The position numbers were made by a program, and so were the translations under genes. From Cryobacterium sp. GrIS_2_6 (GTDB lineage Bacteria; Actinomycetota; Actinomycetes; Actinomycetales; Microbacteriaceae): a DNA stretch of 64,000 nt. The stretch's first letter is position 1. Every line of letters starts with the position of its first letter. Location: NCBI RefSeq assembly GCF_035984545.1, contig NZ_JAXCHP010000001.1, forward strand, positions 2,666,001-2,730,000, given 5' to 3'. Below the pieces are notes generated by a model. The model saw nothing but the letters and a program-made list of their open reading frames with translations, was not told the origin of the DNA and made no database searches. Shown piece after piece: positions 25,412-33,691 of the stretch.

Positions 25412-25431
25412 CAAACGAACTAGTTGGTTGG
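25412..25431. promoter_or_regulatory. Candidate TetR operator between the MFS gene and its regulator
   Basis: CAAACGAACTAGTTGGTTGG is a 20-bp imperfect palindrome with 8 of 10 bases matching in each half and AACTAGTT at its centre. It lies in the 57-base divergent gap, where a TetR-type autorepressor would bind. Confidence 0.5.
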
Positions 25432-25437
25432 GATAGG

Positions 25438-25443
25438 TATGAT
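25438..25443 (+). promoter_or_regulatory. Putative -10 box (TATGAT) of the TetR gene
   Basis: TATGAT ends 7 bases before ATG at 25451 and no ribosome site lies between, so the transcript is probably leaderless. Confidence 0.45.
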
Positions 25444-25450
25444 CTTAGTC

Positions 25451-26023
25451 ATGAGGAGTGACGGAGAAGCGACCCGCGAGCGAATTCTCGCTGCCGCCCA
25501 GGCCGAGTTCGCCCGGTACGGCCTGGCCGGCGCGCGCGTCGACCGCATCGCCACGGCCGCGAAGGCGAGCAAGGAACGCCTCTACGCGTACTTCGGCGAC
25601 AAGGGCGCCCTGTTCACCGCCGTGCTCGAGGTCAACCGGCGCGACGTGATGGCCGCGATCCCGATGGACACGGACGACCTGCCCGGCTTCGTCGGCCGGG
25701 TCTTCGACCACGTCGTCGAGTACCCCGAGCACTCGCGGATGCTCGACTGGGCCAGGCTCGAGGGTGCCGCCGCGCTGCTGCCGACGACCTCGGAGTGGCG
25801 CAACGGCCCGGAGGCGACCGCGATCGCGGCAGCCCAGTCCCGCGGCGAAATCGACCCCAGCTGGGATCCGGAAGACCTCGTCACCCTCGTCTTCGCGCTC
25901 GCGACGTCGTGGGTGCACTCCCCCGGGGTGTTCCCGGCCTCGGGGCCCGGGCCGGAGGTATCCGTGCGGGAGCGCCGTCGCGCCGCAGCGGTCGCCGCCG
26001 CCCGCAAACTCATCGCCCCCTGA
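25451..26023 (+). CDS. TetR-family transcriptional regulator of the adjacent efflux gene
   Basis: 190-residue regulator with an N-terminal TetR helix-turn-helix (RERILAAAQAEFARYGLAGARVDRIATAAKASKERLYAYFGDKGALF) split here only for reading: residues 9-54. The C-terminal domain resembles the TetR_C family with a WARLEG segment. ATG at 25451 is preferred because it has a -10 box 7 bases upstream and starts just before the DNA-binding domain. It is divergent from the broken MFS pump and most likely represses it. Since the pump is disrupted, the regulator may be an orphan. Confidence 0.88.
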   Translation: MRSDGEATRERILAAAQAEFARYGLAGARVDRIATAAKASKERLYAYFGDKGALFTAVLEVNRRDVMAAIPMDTDDLPGFVGRVFDHVVEYPEHSRMLDWARLEGAAALLPTTSEWRNGPEATAIAAAQSRGEIDPSWDPEDLVTLVFALATSWVHSPGVFPASGPGPEVSVRERRRAAAVAAARKLIAP

Positions 26024-26075
26024 GCCCGGGCGGCCCGGGCAGCGGATGCCCCCGGCCGGCCCCGACGGCCCGCCG

Positions 26076-27926
26076 CTACCCCTTGAGGTGGTAGCGCACG
26101 CTCGCGAGTTCGGCGAGCAACGCAGCGGGGACCCTGTCGCCGAACTGGGCGAAGTAGTCCTCGGTGAGGTCGCACTCGGCGAGCCAGCTGGTCTTGTCGA
26201 TGCGGAACAGCTGCTCAACGGTCTCCTCCGAGAGGTCGAGACCGGCGAGGTCGAGGGCGCCCGCGGCGGGGAGGCGTCCGATCGGGGTGTCGACGGCATC
26301 CGTCGACCCTTCGATGCGGCGCACGATCCACTCGATCACCCGCGAGTTCTCGCCGAAGCCCGGCCAGAGAAAGCTGCCGTCCGCGCCCTTGCGGAACCAG
26401 TTGACCTGGAAGATCTCGGGTGCCCGGCTGCCGAGGCCCTTGCCGACGCGCAGCCAGTGCGCCCAGTAGTCGGCCATGTTGTAGCCGCAGAACGGGAGCA
26501 TCGCGAAGGGGTCACGGCGGAGTTCGCCGACGGTGCCCTCTGCGGCGGCGGTCTTCTCCGACGAGATCGTGGCCCCCATGAAGACACCATGCTTCCAGCT
26601 GCGGGCCTGGGCGACGAGGGGCACGTTCGTGGCCCGCCGCCCGCCGAAGAGGATCGCGTCGATCGGGACGCCGCCGAAGGCCTCCCAGTCGTCGGAGATC
26701 GAGGGGCACTGTGCCGCGGCGACCGTGAAGCGGGAGTTCGGGTGCGCGGCCGGGGTCGGCGACGAGGGCGTCCAGTCGTTGCCCTGCCAGTCGATCAAGT
26801 GGCTCGGCGGCGTCTCGGTGAGGCCTTCCCACCAGACGTCGCCGTCGTCGCGGAGGGCGACGTTCGTGAAGATCGTGTTGCCCCAGACGGTCTGCACCGC
26901 GGTGGGGTTCGTGACGACGCCGGTGCCGGGGGCGACGCCGAAGAAGCCGGCCTCCGGGTTGATCGCCCAGAGGCGCCCGTCGGGGCCGGGGCGGAGCCAG
27001 GCGATGTCGTCCCCGATCGTCTCGACCGTCCAGCCGGCGATCGTCGGGCGCAGCATCGACAGGTTGGTCTTGCCGCAGGCGGAGGGGAAGGCGCCGGCGA
27101 GGTGCACGGCACGCCCCTCCGGCGAGGTCACCTTGATCAGGAGCATGTGTTCGGCGAGCCAGCCCTCGTCGCGGGCCATCACCGACGCGATCCGCAGAGC
27201 GAAGGACTTCTTCGAGAGCAGCGCGTTGCCGCCGTAGCCCGAGCCGTACGACCACACCTCGCGGGTCTCGGGGAACTGCACGATGTACTTGGTGTCGTTG
27301 CACGGCCACGTGACGTCCTGGCGGGTCTCGCCTGCGGCATCCGTGAGGGGGTACCCGACGCTGTGGATGGTCTGCACCCAGCGGGCACCGGCCTCGATCA
27401 GTTCGAGCACGGCATCGCCCATCCGGGTCATGATGCCCATGTTGAGCACGACGTACGGTGAGTCGGTGATCTCGACGCCGAGCTGGGAAATCGGGCCACC
27501 GAGCGGGCCCATCGAGAACGGCACGACGTACATCGTGCGGCCGCGCATGCTGCCGGCGAAGACGGCGCGCAGCTCGTCCTTCATCGCGGCGGGGTCGGCC
27601 CAGTTGTTGGTGGGGCCCGCGTCGTCGGGGTCCGTCGAGCAGATGAAGGTACGGTCTTCGACCCGGGCCACGTCGGACGGGCTCGTCCGGGCGAGGTAAC
27701 TGTTCGGACGCCACTCGGGATTCAGCTTGATGAGCTTGCCCTCGGCGACGAGCTGCTTGGAGAGTTCGTCGGCCTCCCGGCTCGAACCGTCGCACCAGAT
27801 CACTTCGTCCGGCTGGGTCAGCCGGGCGATGGAATCGACCCAGGACTGGAGATTGGGATCCGTGGTACCGGCGGTGTCGTCGGAATCGCTTCCGCTGGAT
27901 GTGACTCGGAACTGGGCGATGGTCAT
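26076..27926 (-). CDS. pckG: Phosphoenolpyruvate carboxykinase (GTP)
   Basis: 616-residue GTP-dependent enzyme converting oxaloacetate to PEP, the entry step of gluconeogenesis. The kinase P-loop [13 protein letters not shown], the substrate stretch [11 protein letters not shown] and the GEN-type motif [10 protein letters not shown] are all visible. ATG at 27926 is selected because it follows AGGAGA and gives the normal family length; a longer frame upstream is not needed. It is divergent from the RamB-type regulator across a 180-base gap, which suggests control by carbon source. Confidence 0.96.
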   Translation of the reverse strand: MTIAQFRVTSSGSDSDDTAGTTDPNLQSWVDSIARLTQPDEVIWCDGSSREADELSKQLVAEGKLIKLNPEWRPNSYLARTSPSDVARVEDRTFICSTDPDDAGPTNNWADPAAMKDELRAVFAGSMRGRTMYVVPFSMGPLGGPISQLGVEITDSPYVVLNMGIMTRMGDAVLELIEAGARWVQTIHSVGYPLTDAAGETRQDVTWPCNDTKYIVQFPETREVWSYGSGYGGNALLSKKSFALRIASVMARDEGWLAEHMLLIKVTSPEGRAVHLAGAFPSACGKTNLSMLRPTIAGWTVETIGDDIAWLRPGPDGRLWAINPEAGFFGVAPGTGVVTNPTAVQTVWGNTIFTNVALRDDGDVWWEGLTETPPSHLIDWQGNDWTPSSPTPAAHPNSRFTVAAAQCPSISDDWEAFGGVPIDAILFGGRRATNVPLVAQARSWKHGVFMGATISSEKTAAAEGTVGELRRDPFAMLPFCGYNMADYWAHWLRVGKGLGSRAPEIFQVNWFRKGADGSFLWPGFGENSRVIEWIVRRIEGSTDAVDTPIGRLPAAGALDLAGLDLSEETVEQLFRIDKTSWLAECDLTEDYFAQFGDRVPAALLAELASVRYHLKG

Positions 27927-28070
27927 CTCCTGGCCTTTCTCGGTATGGGGTGTGCAGCGGATGCCTGCAGTGGTGATCGAAGCATCCGCGCGGCTTGTCG
28001 TCGGGCGTCCGTAACTTTGTGCTGCAGAACCAGAATGCGCGCAATCTTCCCTCATGGATCAAAAAACTCA

Positions 28071-28106
28071 TGTTAAGAATCGTGCTTCTTTAGATATTGT
28101 TAAGGA
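28071..28106. promoter_or_regulatory. Direct repeat and leaderless promoter region before the RamB-type gene
   Basis: TGTTAAGAAT at 28071 and TGTTAAGGAAT at 28098 are near-identical direct repeats 27 bases apart in the most AT-rich part of the pckG gap. TATTGT at 28095-28100 lies 6 bases before the ATG at 28107 and could be the -10 box. The repeats may be binding sites for the regulator itself. Confidence 0.35.
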
Positions 28107-29549
28107 ATGTCGACTCGAGCCTCTGACCTCGTCACCCTGGGCCTGCGCATCCGCCACTATCGCGGCGAGCGCGGCCTCACCCTCGACCAGCTCGGCGAGA
28201 AGGTCGGACTCGCAGGCAGCCAGCTGTCGCTCATCGAAAACGGCCGGCGGGAACCGAAATTGTCGATCCTGCAGGACATCGCGACCGTGCTCGGCGTCCC
28301 GATCGCCGACCTGCTCAACGGCGAGGCGCCGAACCGGCGGGCCGCGCTCGAAATCGAGCTCGCGCGGGCGCAGAAGAACCCGCTCTACGGTGCGCTCGGC
28401 CTGCCCGAGGTCAAGGTCACCAAGGGCATGCCGGTCACTGCCCTCGAGTCGCTCATCGGGTTGCACCGTGAGCTTGCGCGGCGCGCGAGCGAGGCGATCG
28501 CGACGCCGGAGGAGGCCCGGCGGGCGAACACGGAGCTGCGCGAGCTCATGCGCGAGCAGAACAACTACATGCCCGACATCGAGGAGCTCGCCGAGGACCG
28601 GGTGCGGGCGTCCGGTCACGTCTCCGGAGCACTCACGCACCGCGAGGTGAGCGTGATGGCCGAGCAGCTCGGCTTCAGCCTGATCTATGTCAACGACCTG
28701 CCGAACTCGACCCGCTCGGTGACCGACCTCGTCAACCACCGGATCTACCTGCCGCCGGCGTCGATCCCCGGCGGGCACGGGCTGCGGTCGATGGCGCTCC
28801 AGGCGATGGGGCACCGGCTGCTCGGGCACGAACGCCCGGCGAGCTACGCAGAGTTCCTCTGGCAGAGGCTGCAGATCAACTACTTCGCGGCCGCGTGCCT
28901 GATGCCGCCTGCCGCGTCCGTCGCGTTCCTCGCGCGCGCGAAACGCGAGCGCGAGCTCTCGGTCGAGGATTTCCGCGACGCGTTCGGCGTGACCCACGAG
29001 GCCGCGGCCCTCCGCCTGACCAACCTCGCCACCTCGCACCTGGACATGCCGCTGCACTTCCTCAGGGTCACGGGCGACGGCGCCCTGCAGAAGGGCTACG
29101 AGAACGACGGCCTGCCGCTGCCGGTCGACGTAACCGGTTCGATCGAAGGCCAGTTCGTCTGCAAGCAGTGGAGTGCCCGCAGCGCCTTCACGCATACCAA
29201 CCGCACGACCGAGTTCTACCAGTACACCGACACTCCGGCCGGCACCTTCTGGTCGGCCACCCAGACCGGGGCGGCGGATGGCGGCGAATTCTCGATCAGC
29301 GTCGGGGTGCCGTTCGTGCACGCCAAGTGGTTCCGCGGACGCGAGACCGTGCAGCGAGCCGTGTCGCGCTGCCCGGACGAGTCCTGCTGCCGCCGGCCGG
29401 CCTCCGACCTGGCCGCGCACTGGGCCGGTCACGCCTGGCCGAGCGCCCGCCTGCACGCGCACGTGCTCTCGCCCCTGCCGAGCGGCACCTTCCCCGGCGT
29501 CGACGACACCGAGGTCTACGAATTCCTCGAGGCCCACGCGGCCCCGTGA
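28107..29549 (+). CDS. ramB: RamB/ScfR-type XRE regulator of acetate or short-chain fatty-acid metabolism
   Basis: 480-residue regulator. Residues 10-70 are an XRE helix-turn-helix (LDQLGEKVGLAGSQLSLIENGRREPK). The middle shows an ImmA/IrrE-like stretch with YVNDLPNSTRSVTDL and MGHRLLGHE, and the C-terminal half is the domain found in RamB and propionate regulators (DUF2083), including the cysteine group CPDESCCRRP. In corynebacteria RamB represses acetate-activation genes and senses carbon state. Its divergent position from pckG suggests that it sets gluconeogenic flow on acetate or fatty acids; this is inference. Confidence 0.88.
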   Translation: MSTRASDLVTLGLRIRHYRGERGLTLDQLGEKVGLAGSQLSLIENGRREPKLSILQDIATVLGVPIADLLNGEAPNRRAALEIELARAQKNPLYGALGLPEVKVTKGMPVTALESLIGLHRELARRASEAIATPEEARRANTELRELMREQNNYMPDIEELAEDRVRASGHVSGALTHREVSVMAEQLGFSLIYVNDLPNSTRSVTDLVNHRIYLPPASIPGGHGLRSMALQAMGHRLLGHERPASYAEFLWQRLQINYFAAACLMPPAASVAFLARAKRERELSVEDFRDAFGVTHEAAALRLTNLATSHLDMPLHFLRVTGDGALQKGYENDGLPLPVDVTGSIEGQFVCKQWSARSAFTHTNRTTEFYQYTDTPAGTFWSATQTGAADGGEFSISVGVPFVHAKWFRGRETVQRAVSRCPDESCCRRPASDLAAHWAGHAWPSARLHAHVLSPLPSGTFPGVDDTEVYEFLEAHAAP

Positions 29550-29712
29550 TCGGATGGTGTTTTGGCGTCCGGCTGGGTCGAGTATGTGTGTGGGGATTCC
29601 ATGTTTCGAAGCAACGCCACCTTCCACGGTGGTCTCGCGTTCTTACGCCCGCACCGGATCAGGGCCTACGCTGCGATTAGTCGGGCCGTTTCCGACAGAA
29701 AAGGAAGAGAAC

Positions 29713-30027
29713 ATGCCGACAGACCAGTATCACGAGCCGCCTCAGGAGTTGTCTGCCGAGGTTCGTACGTTCGCCAGGATGTGCGCAAGCCTCTCCGAAG
29801 AAGCCGAAGCAATCGGCTGGTATGAACAACGCATAGCCGTTGAGCAGGATTCCGCCGCCCGCGCCATCATGGAGGATTCGCTCGGCGAAGAGTACAAACA
29901 TTTCAGTATGGAACTGGAGTTCCTGCTCCGCGCAAAGCCGAAATGGCGAGAAATCGCTCAGGGCATCCTCTTCACGGACGGCGATATCGTCTCGCACGGT
30001 GAGAAGGCGGAGGCGGAAGCCGATTGA
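29713..30027 (+). CDS. Encapsulated-ferritin-like (EncFtn family) small protein without cargo tag
   Basis: 104 residues, mostly two helices. Alignment from memory to Rhodospirillum rubrum EncFtn keeps its iron-site residues: E30 (for E32), E60 (for E62) and H63 (for H65), with the conserved EAEAIGWYEQR and KW-x9-LFTDGDI blocks. EncFtn proteins form annular decamers with ferroxidase centres and are normally loaded into an encapsulin shell through a C-terminal tag. Here the protein ends HGEKAEAEAD, with no such tag, and no encapsulin gene is in the window. ATG follows AAGGAAG at good spacing. Function as a free iron oxidase or metal-binding protein is inferred. Confidence 0.75.
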   Translation: MPTDQYHEPPQELSAEVRTFARMCASLSEEAEAIGWYEQRIAVEQDSAARAIMEDSLGEEYKHFSMELEFLLRAKPKWREIAQGILFTDGDIVSHGEKAEAEAD

Positions 30028-30087
30028 GTGCGCCGCGCGCGTTCGCCACAATGTAACGGAGAATGGCTCCTCAGCGGCGGCACAAAA

Positions 30088-30390
30088 ATGAGCACCGGAA
30101 GGGCCGGAGCGATCTTCGCGGTCTCGGCATTGGCGACGCTCGTCGCCGGCGTCGTTCTGGAGTTGTCCGGCGATGCGGCGGCGAACCAGCTGGGAGTCTC
30201 TGGAATCATCTTCGGTGCCACGATCCTGGCCCTGGCGACCTCGCTGCCCGAGCTCTCCACCGGTCTGCAGTCCATCAAACAGGGCGACGACAACCTCGCC
30301 ATGAGTGACATCTTTGGAGGAAATGCCTTCCTCCCGGTGCTCTGCCTGTACCTCGTCGGTATCGCGGGGCTCTTCACCATCGCGTCCTGA
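30088..30390 (+). pseudogene. Remnant of a Na+/Ca2+ exchanger-type (CaCA) membrane protein
   Basis: 100 residues holding only the second half-repeat of the exchanger family: GATILALATSLPELSTGLQSIKQGD and NLAMSDIFGGNAFLPVL. Family members have about 300-350 residues and two such repeats. Here the whole N-terminal half is absent, and the FLPVL segment runs directly into LYLVGIAGLFTIAS, which usually stands some 60 residues further on. I therefore read it as a gene with a 5' loss and an internal in-frame deletion. It follows the EncFtn-like gene by 60 bases. A functional short protein cannot be excluded. Confidence 0.7.
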
Positions 30391-30503
30391 CCGCGGGGCG
30401 CGCGTACCCGGTGGGAGTCGTCGTGTCTGGCAGCGGATGCAACGGATGCCGACATGTATGTTCCGACCCAATTGCGGAGAGCGGATGCGCCGGAGCGAGT
30501 GCG

Positions 30504-31133
30504 TCAGGCGGGTGCGGCAGAGAGGGTGCCCGGCGGGAGACCGAGTTCGTGCTCTGCGACGGTGCGCACGAGGTCGCGCTGGCCGCGGGCGTCGCCGTAG
30601 CGCACGACGGCGTGCGCGTTGATGCCGTCGATGATCGCGAGGAGCTGCCAGGCCAGGGCGCCGCTGTCGGCGACGGCGAACTCGCCGCGCGCGCAGCCCC
30701 GGTTCAGGAGGGCCACGAGAAACGCCTGCCAGGCATCCATCTGCACGCCGACCTCACGGGCAAGGGCGATGTTGCGGCGCCCGACGCTCCAGGCGTCGAG
30801 CCACACTGTCGTCACGGCACTGCGATCGGGGCCCAGGAGTGTGTCGATCAGCGCGCGCAGCGCCTCGACGGAACTCGGGTGCGCCGAGAGCTCCTTCGTG
30901 ATCTCCGCGAGCTCTGCGCCGGCGATCGAGCCGAAGGTCGTCGCGACGAGGCCCTCCGTGCTCGGTTCGTAGTGGCTGACCAGGGCGGGTGTGACACCGA
31001 TCCGGGCCGCGATCGCGCGGAGCGTGATGGCGTCGAGACCGTCGTAGCGGGCGATCTCGCGGGCCGTGCGCGCGATCTCGGCGGCGCGCTCGGGACCGGA
31101 CTTGCGCTTGACTCGGCTCGGAAGGGTTGACAT
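30504..31133 (-). CDS. TetR-family regulator, probably of the agmatine genes
   Basis: 209-residue TetR protein. The helix-turn-helix is at residues 18-62 (AREIARYDGLDAITLRAIAARIG then VTPALVSHYEPSTEGL), and the C-terminal domain resembles that of BetI-type regulators. It is transcribed divergently from the amidase and agmatine deiminase genes, and the perfect inverted repeat at 31169-31184 lies in the shared gap. The adjoining arrangement suggests a repressor sensing a polyamine or its precursor; the ligand is unknown. The 113 bases before it (30391-30503) hold no gene. Confidence 0.88.
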   Translation of the reverse strand: MSTLPSRVKRKSGPERAAEIARTAREIARYDGLDAITLRAIAARIGVTPALVSHYEPSTEGLVATTFGSIAGAELAEITKELSAHPSSVEALRALIDTLLGPDRSAVTTVWLDAWSVGRRNIALAREVGVQMDAWQAFLVALLNRGCARGEFAVADSGALAWQLLAIIDGINAHAVVRYGDARGQRDLVRTVAEHELGLPPGTLSAAPA

Positions 31134-31168
31134 CGCACCTCAGTGTATATAGTTTTGCCTCGGGCTTA

Positions 31169-31184
31169 TTGATCAAGTGATCAA
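31169..31184. promoter_or_regulatory. Candidate operator TTGATCA-AG-TGATCAA
   Basis: A perfect 7-bp inverted repeat with a two-base centre lies between the divergent TetR and carbon-nitrogen hydrolase genes. It overlaps a possible GTG start at 31177, which argues that translation really begins further down at 31237. Confidence 0.55.
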
Positions 31185-31236
31185 CTGGCTCCCTATCCTT
31201 CCTTCGACCGCCGTTGCCGGCACCCCAGGAGACGCC

Positions 31237-32247
31237 TTGCAGCTCATCATCGCCCCCGCCGCCCCGCCGCTGACCCGGGTGACCGACGCCGCACCCACCC
31301 CCGCCCCGCTCCGGGTCGGGCTCGTGCAGCACCGCTGGCACGCGGACGACGCGGCCCTCCGCGCCGAACTCGCAGACGGCATCCGCCTTGCCGCCGCCGC
31401 GGGGGCGCGGATCGTGTTCCTCCCGGAACTGACCCTCCGCAAATACCCGGGCAACCGGCGTGCGACCGGCGTGCCCAAGCTCGACGCCGAGGACCTCCTC
31501 ACCGGCCCGACCTTCGCCTTCGCCGCCGAGCAGGCCCGCGCGCACGGCGTCGTCGTGCACGCCTCGCTGTTCGAGCGGCCGGACCCGGCCGACCAGCCCG
31601 GCGACCCGCGCGGCTACAACACCGCGATCATCGTCTCCCCCTCCGGCGAGCTGCTCGGCCGCACCCGCAAGCTGCACATCCCCGTGACCGAGGGCTACTA
31701 CGAGGACACCTATTTCCGCCCCGGGCCGCCGGAGAATGCGTACCCCGTCTATGCCCCGGCCGAACTCGACGGCGCCCGCATCGGCATGCCGACCTGCTGG
31801 GACGAGTGGTTCCCCGAGGTCTCGCGCCTCTACGGCCTTGCGGGGGCGCAGATCCTCGCCTACCCGACCGCGATCGGCTCCGAGCCGGGCTTCCCGGCAT
31901 TCGACACCCAGCCGATCTGGCAGCACGTCATCGTCGGCAACGGCATCACGAGCGGCCTGTTCATGGTCGTCCCGAACCGCTGGGGCGATGAGGGCGACCT
32001 GACCTTCTACGGCTCCTCGTTCATCTCCGACCCCTACGGGCGGATGCTGGTCCAGGCCCCCCGCGACAAGTCGGCCGTGCTCGTGGCCGACCTCGATCTC
32101 GCCCAGCGGGCCGAGTGGCTGACCCTGTTCCCGTTCCTGGGAACGCGCCGGCCCGACAGCTACGGACGCCTGACCACCCCGGTCGAGCAGGGGCATCCGT
32201 TCGGTGCGGACGCGGACTCGAGCGCGGGCGCGGCGGCCCGCGCATGA
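31237..32247 (+). CDS. aguB: Carbon-nitrogen hydrolase, probable N-carbamoylputrescine amidase
   Basis: 336-residue nitrilase-superfamily enzyme. The catalytic triad is visible: Glu in FLPELTL, Lys in RKLHIPVTEG and Cys in PTCWDEWFPE. Together with the next gene it would turn agmatine into putrescine, CO2 and ammonia. TTG at 31237 is preferred because AGGAGA sits 4 bases upstream; the in-frame GTG at 31177 lies inside the palindromic operator and has no ribosome site. The stop overlaps the ATG of the agmatine deiminase gene. Assignment as AguB rests on the close match of this subfamily and on the neighbour. Confidence 0.88.
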   Translation: MQLIIAPAAPPLTRVTDAAPTPAPLRVGLVQHRWHADDAALRAELADGIRLAAAAGARIVFLPELTLRKYPGNRRATGVPKLDAEDLLTGPTFAFAAEQARAHGVVVHASLFERPDPADQPGDPRGYNTAIIVSPSGELLGRTRKLHIPVTEGYYEDTYFRPGPPENAYPVYAPAELDGARIGMPTCWDEWFPEVSRLYGLAGAQILAYPTAIGSEPGFPAFDTQPIWQHVIVGNGITSGLFMVVPNRWGDEGDLTFYGSSFISDPYGRMLVQAPRDKSAVLVADLDLAQRAEWLTLFPFLGTRRPDSYGRLTTPVEQGHPFGADADSSAGAAARA

Positions 32248-33299
32248 CCTGGCGGATGCCCGCGGAGACCGCGTTGCAGGAGCGGGTCTGGATGGCCTTC
32301 CCCTCCGACGGCTACACGCTCGGCGACACGGCGGCTGAGGCGGAGGAGGCGCGCAGCACCTGGGCGGCCGTCGCGCACGCGGTGCTCGAGTTCGAGCCGG
32401 TGACCATGGTCGTCGACCCCGGTGGGAGCGCCGGCGGGACCGGCGCACGCGACGCGCGGGCCGCCGCCGCGCGGCACCTCTCCGCCGGCGTCGACGTACT
32501 CGAGGCCCCGCTCGACGATGCCTGGATGCGCGACATCGGGCCGACCTTCGTACTCGATCCGGCCGGGCGGCTCGGCGCCGTCGACTGGATCTTCAACGGC
32601 TGGGGCGGCCAGGACTGGGCGACCTGGGGCCGCGACGCCGACATCGCCGGGATCGTGACCCGCGCGGCCGGGGCGAGACCGGTGTCCTCGCTGCTCGTCA
32701 ACGAGGGCGGCGGCATCCAGGTCGACGGCGAGGGCACCGTAATCGTCACCGAGACCGTGCAGCTCGACCCCGGCCGGAACCCGCAGGCGGACCGGGCCAG
32801 GGTCGAGGCCGAACTCGCCCGCACGATCGGGGCGACGCACGTGATCTGGCTGCCGCGCGGCCTCACCCGCGACCAGGCCCGCTTCGGCACCCGCGGGCAC
32901 GTCGACATCGTCGCCGCGATCCCCGCGCCCGGCACGCTCCTGGTGCACGCCCAGAACGACCCGGCGCATCCCGACTACAGTGTGACCCGGGAGCTGCGCG
33001 CGGGGCTCGCCGCGTCGACGGATGCCGCCGGCCGGCCCTGGACGATCATTGACCTGCCCGCGCCCGCCCGGCTCTCCGACGCCGAGGGCTTCGTCGACTA
33101 CAGCTACGTGAACCACCTCGTCGTCAACGGCGGCGTCATCGCGTGCGGCTTCGGCGAACCCCGGGCGGATGCCGCGGCCAGGTCGATCCTCGAGAACGCC
33201 TACCCGGGGCGGAAGGTTGTGACCGTGGACGCGCGGCCGCTCTTCGCCCGCGGCGGAGGCATCCACTGCATCACCCAGCAGCAGCCCGCGGCGGCTTAA
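32244..33299 (+). CDS. aguA: Agmatine deiminase
   Basis: 351-residue member of the guanidino-modifying (PAD-like) family that hydrolyses agmatine to N-carbamoylputrescine. Key motifs are DAWMRDIGPTFV, NGWGGQDW, NEGGGIQVDGEGT, GTRGHVDIVA and the catalytic Cys at about 342 in GGGIHCITQQQP. ATG overlaps the upstream stop in ATGA, so the two enzymes are coupled. The set forms a compact two-step putrescine pathway under the divergent TetR gene. Confidence 0.93.
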   Translation: MTWRMPAETALQERVWMAFPSDGYTLGDTAAEAEEARSTWAAVAHAVLEFEPVTMVVDPGGSAGGTGARDARAAAARHLSAGVDVLEAPLDDAWMRDIGPTFVLDPAGRLGAVDWIFNGWGGQDWATWGRDADIAGIVTRAAGARPVSSLLVNEGGGIQVDGEGTVIVTETVQLDPGRNPQADRARVEAELARTIGATHVIWLPRGLTRDQARFGTRGHVDIVAAIPAPGTLLVHAQNDPAHPDYSVTRELRAGLAASTDAAGRPWTIIDLPAPARLSDAEGFVDYSYVNHLVVNGGVIACGFGEPRADAAARSILENAYPGRKVVTVDARPLFARGGGIHCITQQQPAAA

Positions 33300-33691
33300 C
33301 CCGCCGCAATGTCTGGCGGTGAGGCTGTCGGCGCAGCTAGGGTATGTGTGGGCGCGTGATTTCCCCCCTGTTCCGGGGTCCGTCGCACGGCCGACCATAC
33401 CCATTTATCACTACGTAACCATTCGTCGGAAGGTCTGTCGTTCGCCCCAGCGGCTGATTCGATTTTCCAGACGGTGCCGGACCCCTCGCAGCCCTCGCTG
33501 CGGACCGGTCCCCTCCGTTCGACTGCCGACACACGGTCCCGAAACCCCTGTCGGCTGAGCACCCCGACGAAGAGGTGACGTCGAAGCGAGAAACGCGGAC
33601 CCGCCGTGACCCACCCGACACCCGATACACCGATACCCGAAGCCTTCGACAAGCTGCCGACGTACACCGACGTCCGAGCGGGAGTTCTCGG
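33300..33691. other. Intergenic stretch of 392 bases
   Basis: No credible coding frame. It is lower in GC than its surroundings and holds a hairpin at 33525-33555 (GCCGACA and TGTCGGC), and a loose pair GGGTATG and CATACCC near 33338 and 33394. A promoter for the Ala-rich protein is likely here, but I cannot place it. Confidence 0.6.

Noticed and set aside
31177..31236. GTG at 31177 as start of the N-carbamoylputrescine amidase gene
   Set aside because: It lies in the perfect palindrome, has no ribosome site, and TTG at 31237 has AGGAGA at good spacing.
33575..33691. Upstream extension of the Ala-rich protein from 33575
   Set aside because: The extra residues are Arg-rich and unlike coding sequence here; ATG at 33692 has a ribosome site.
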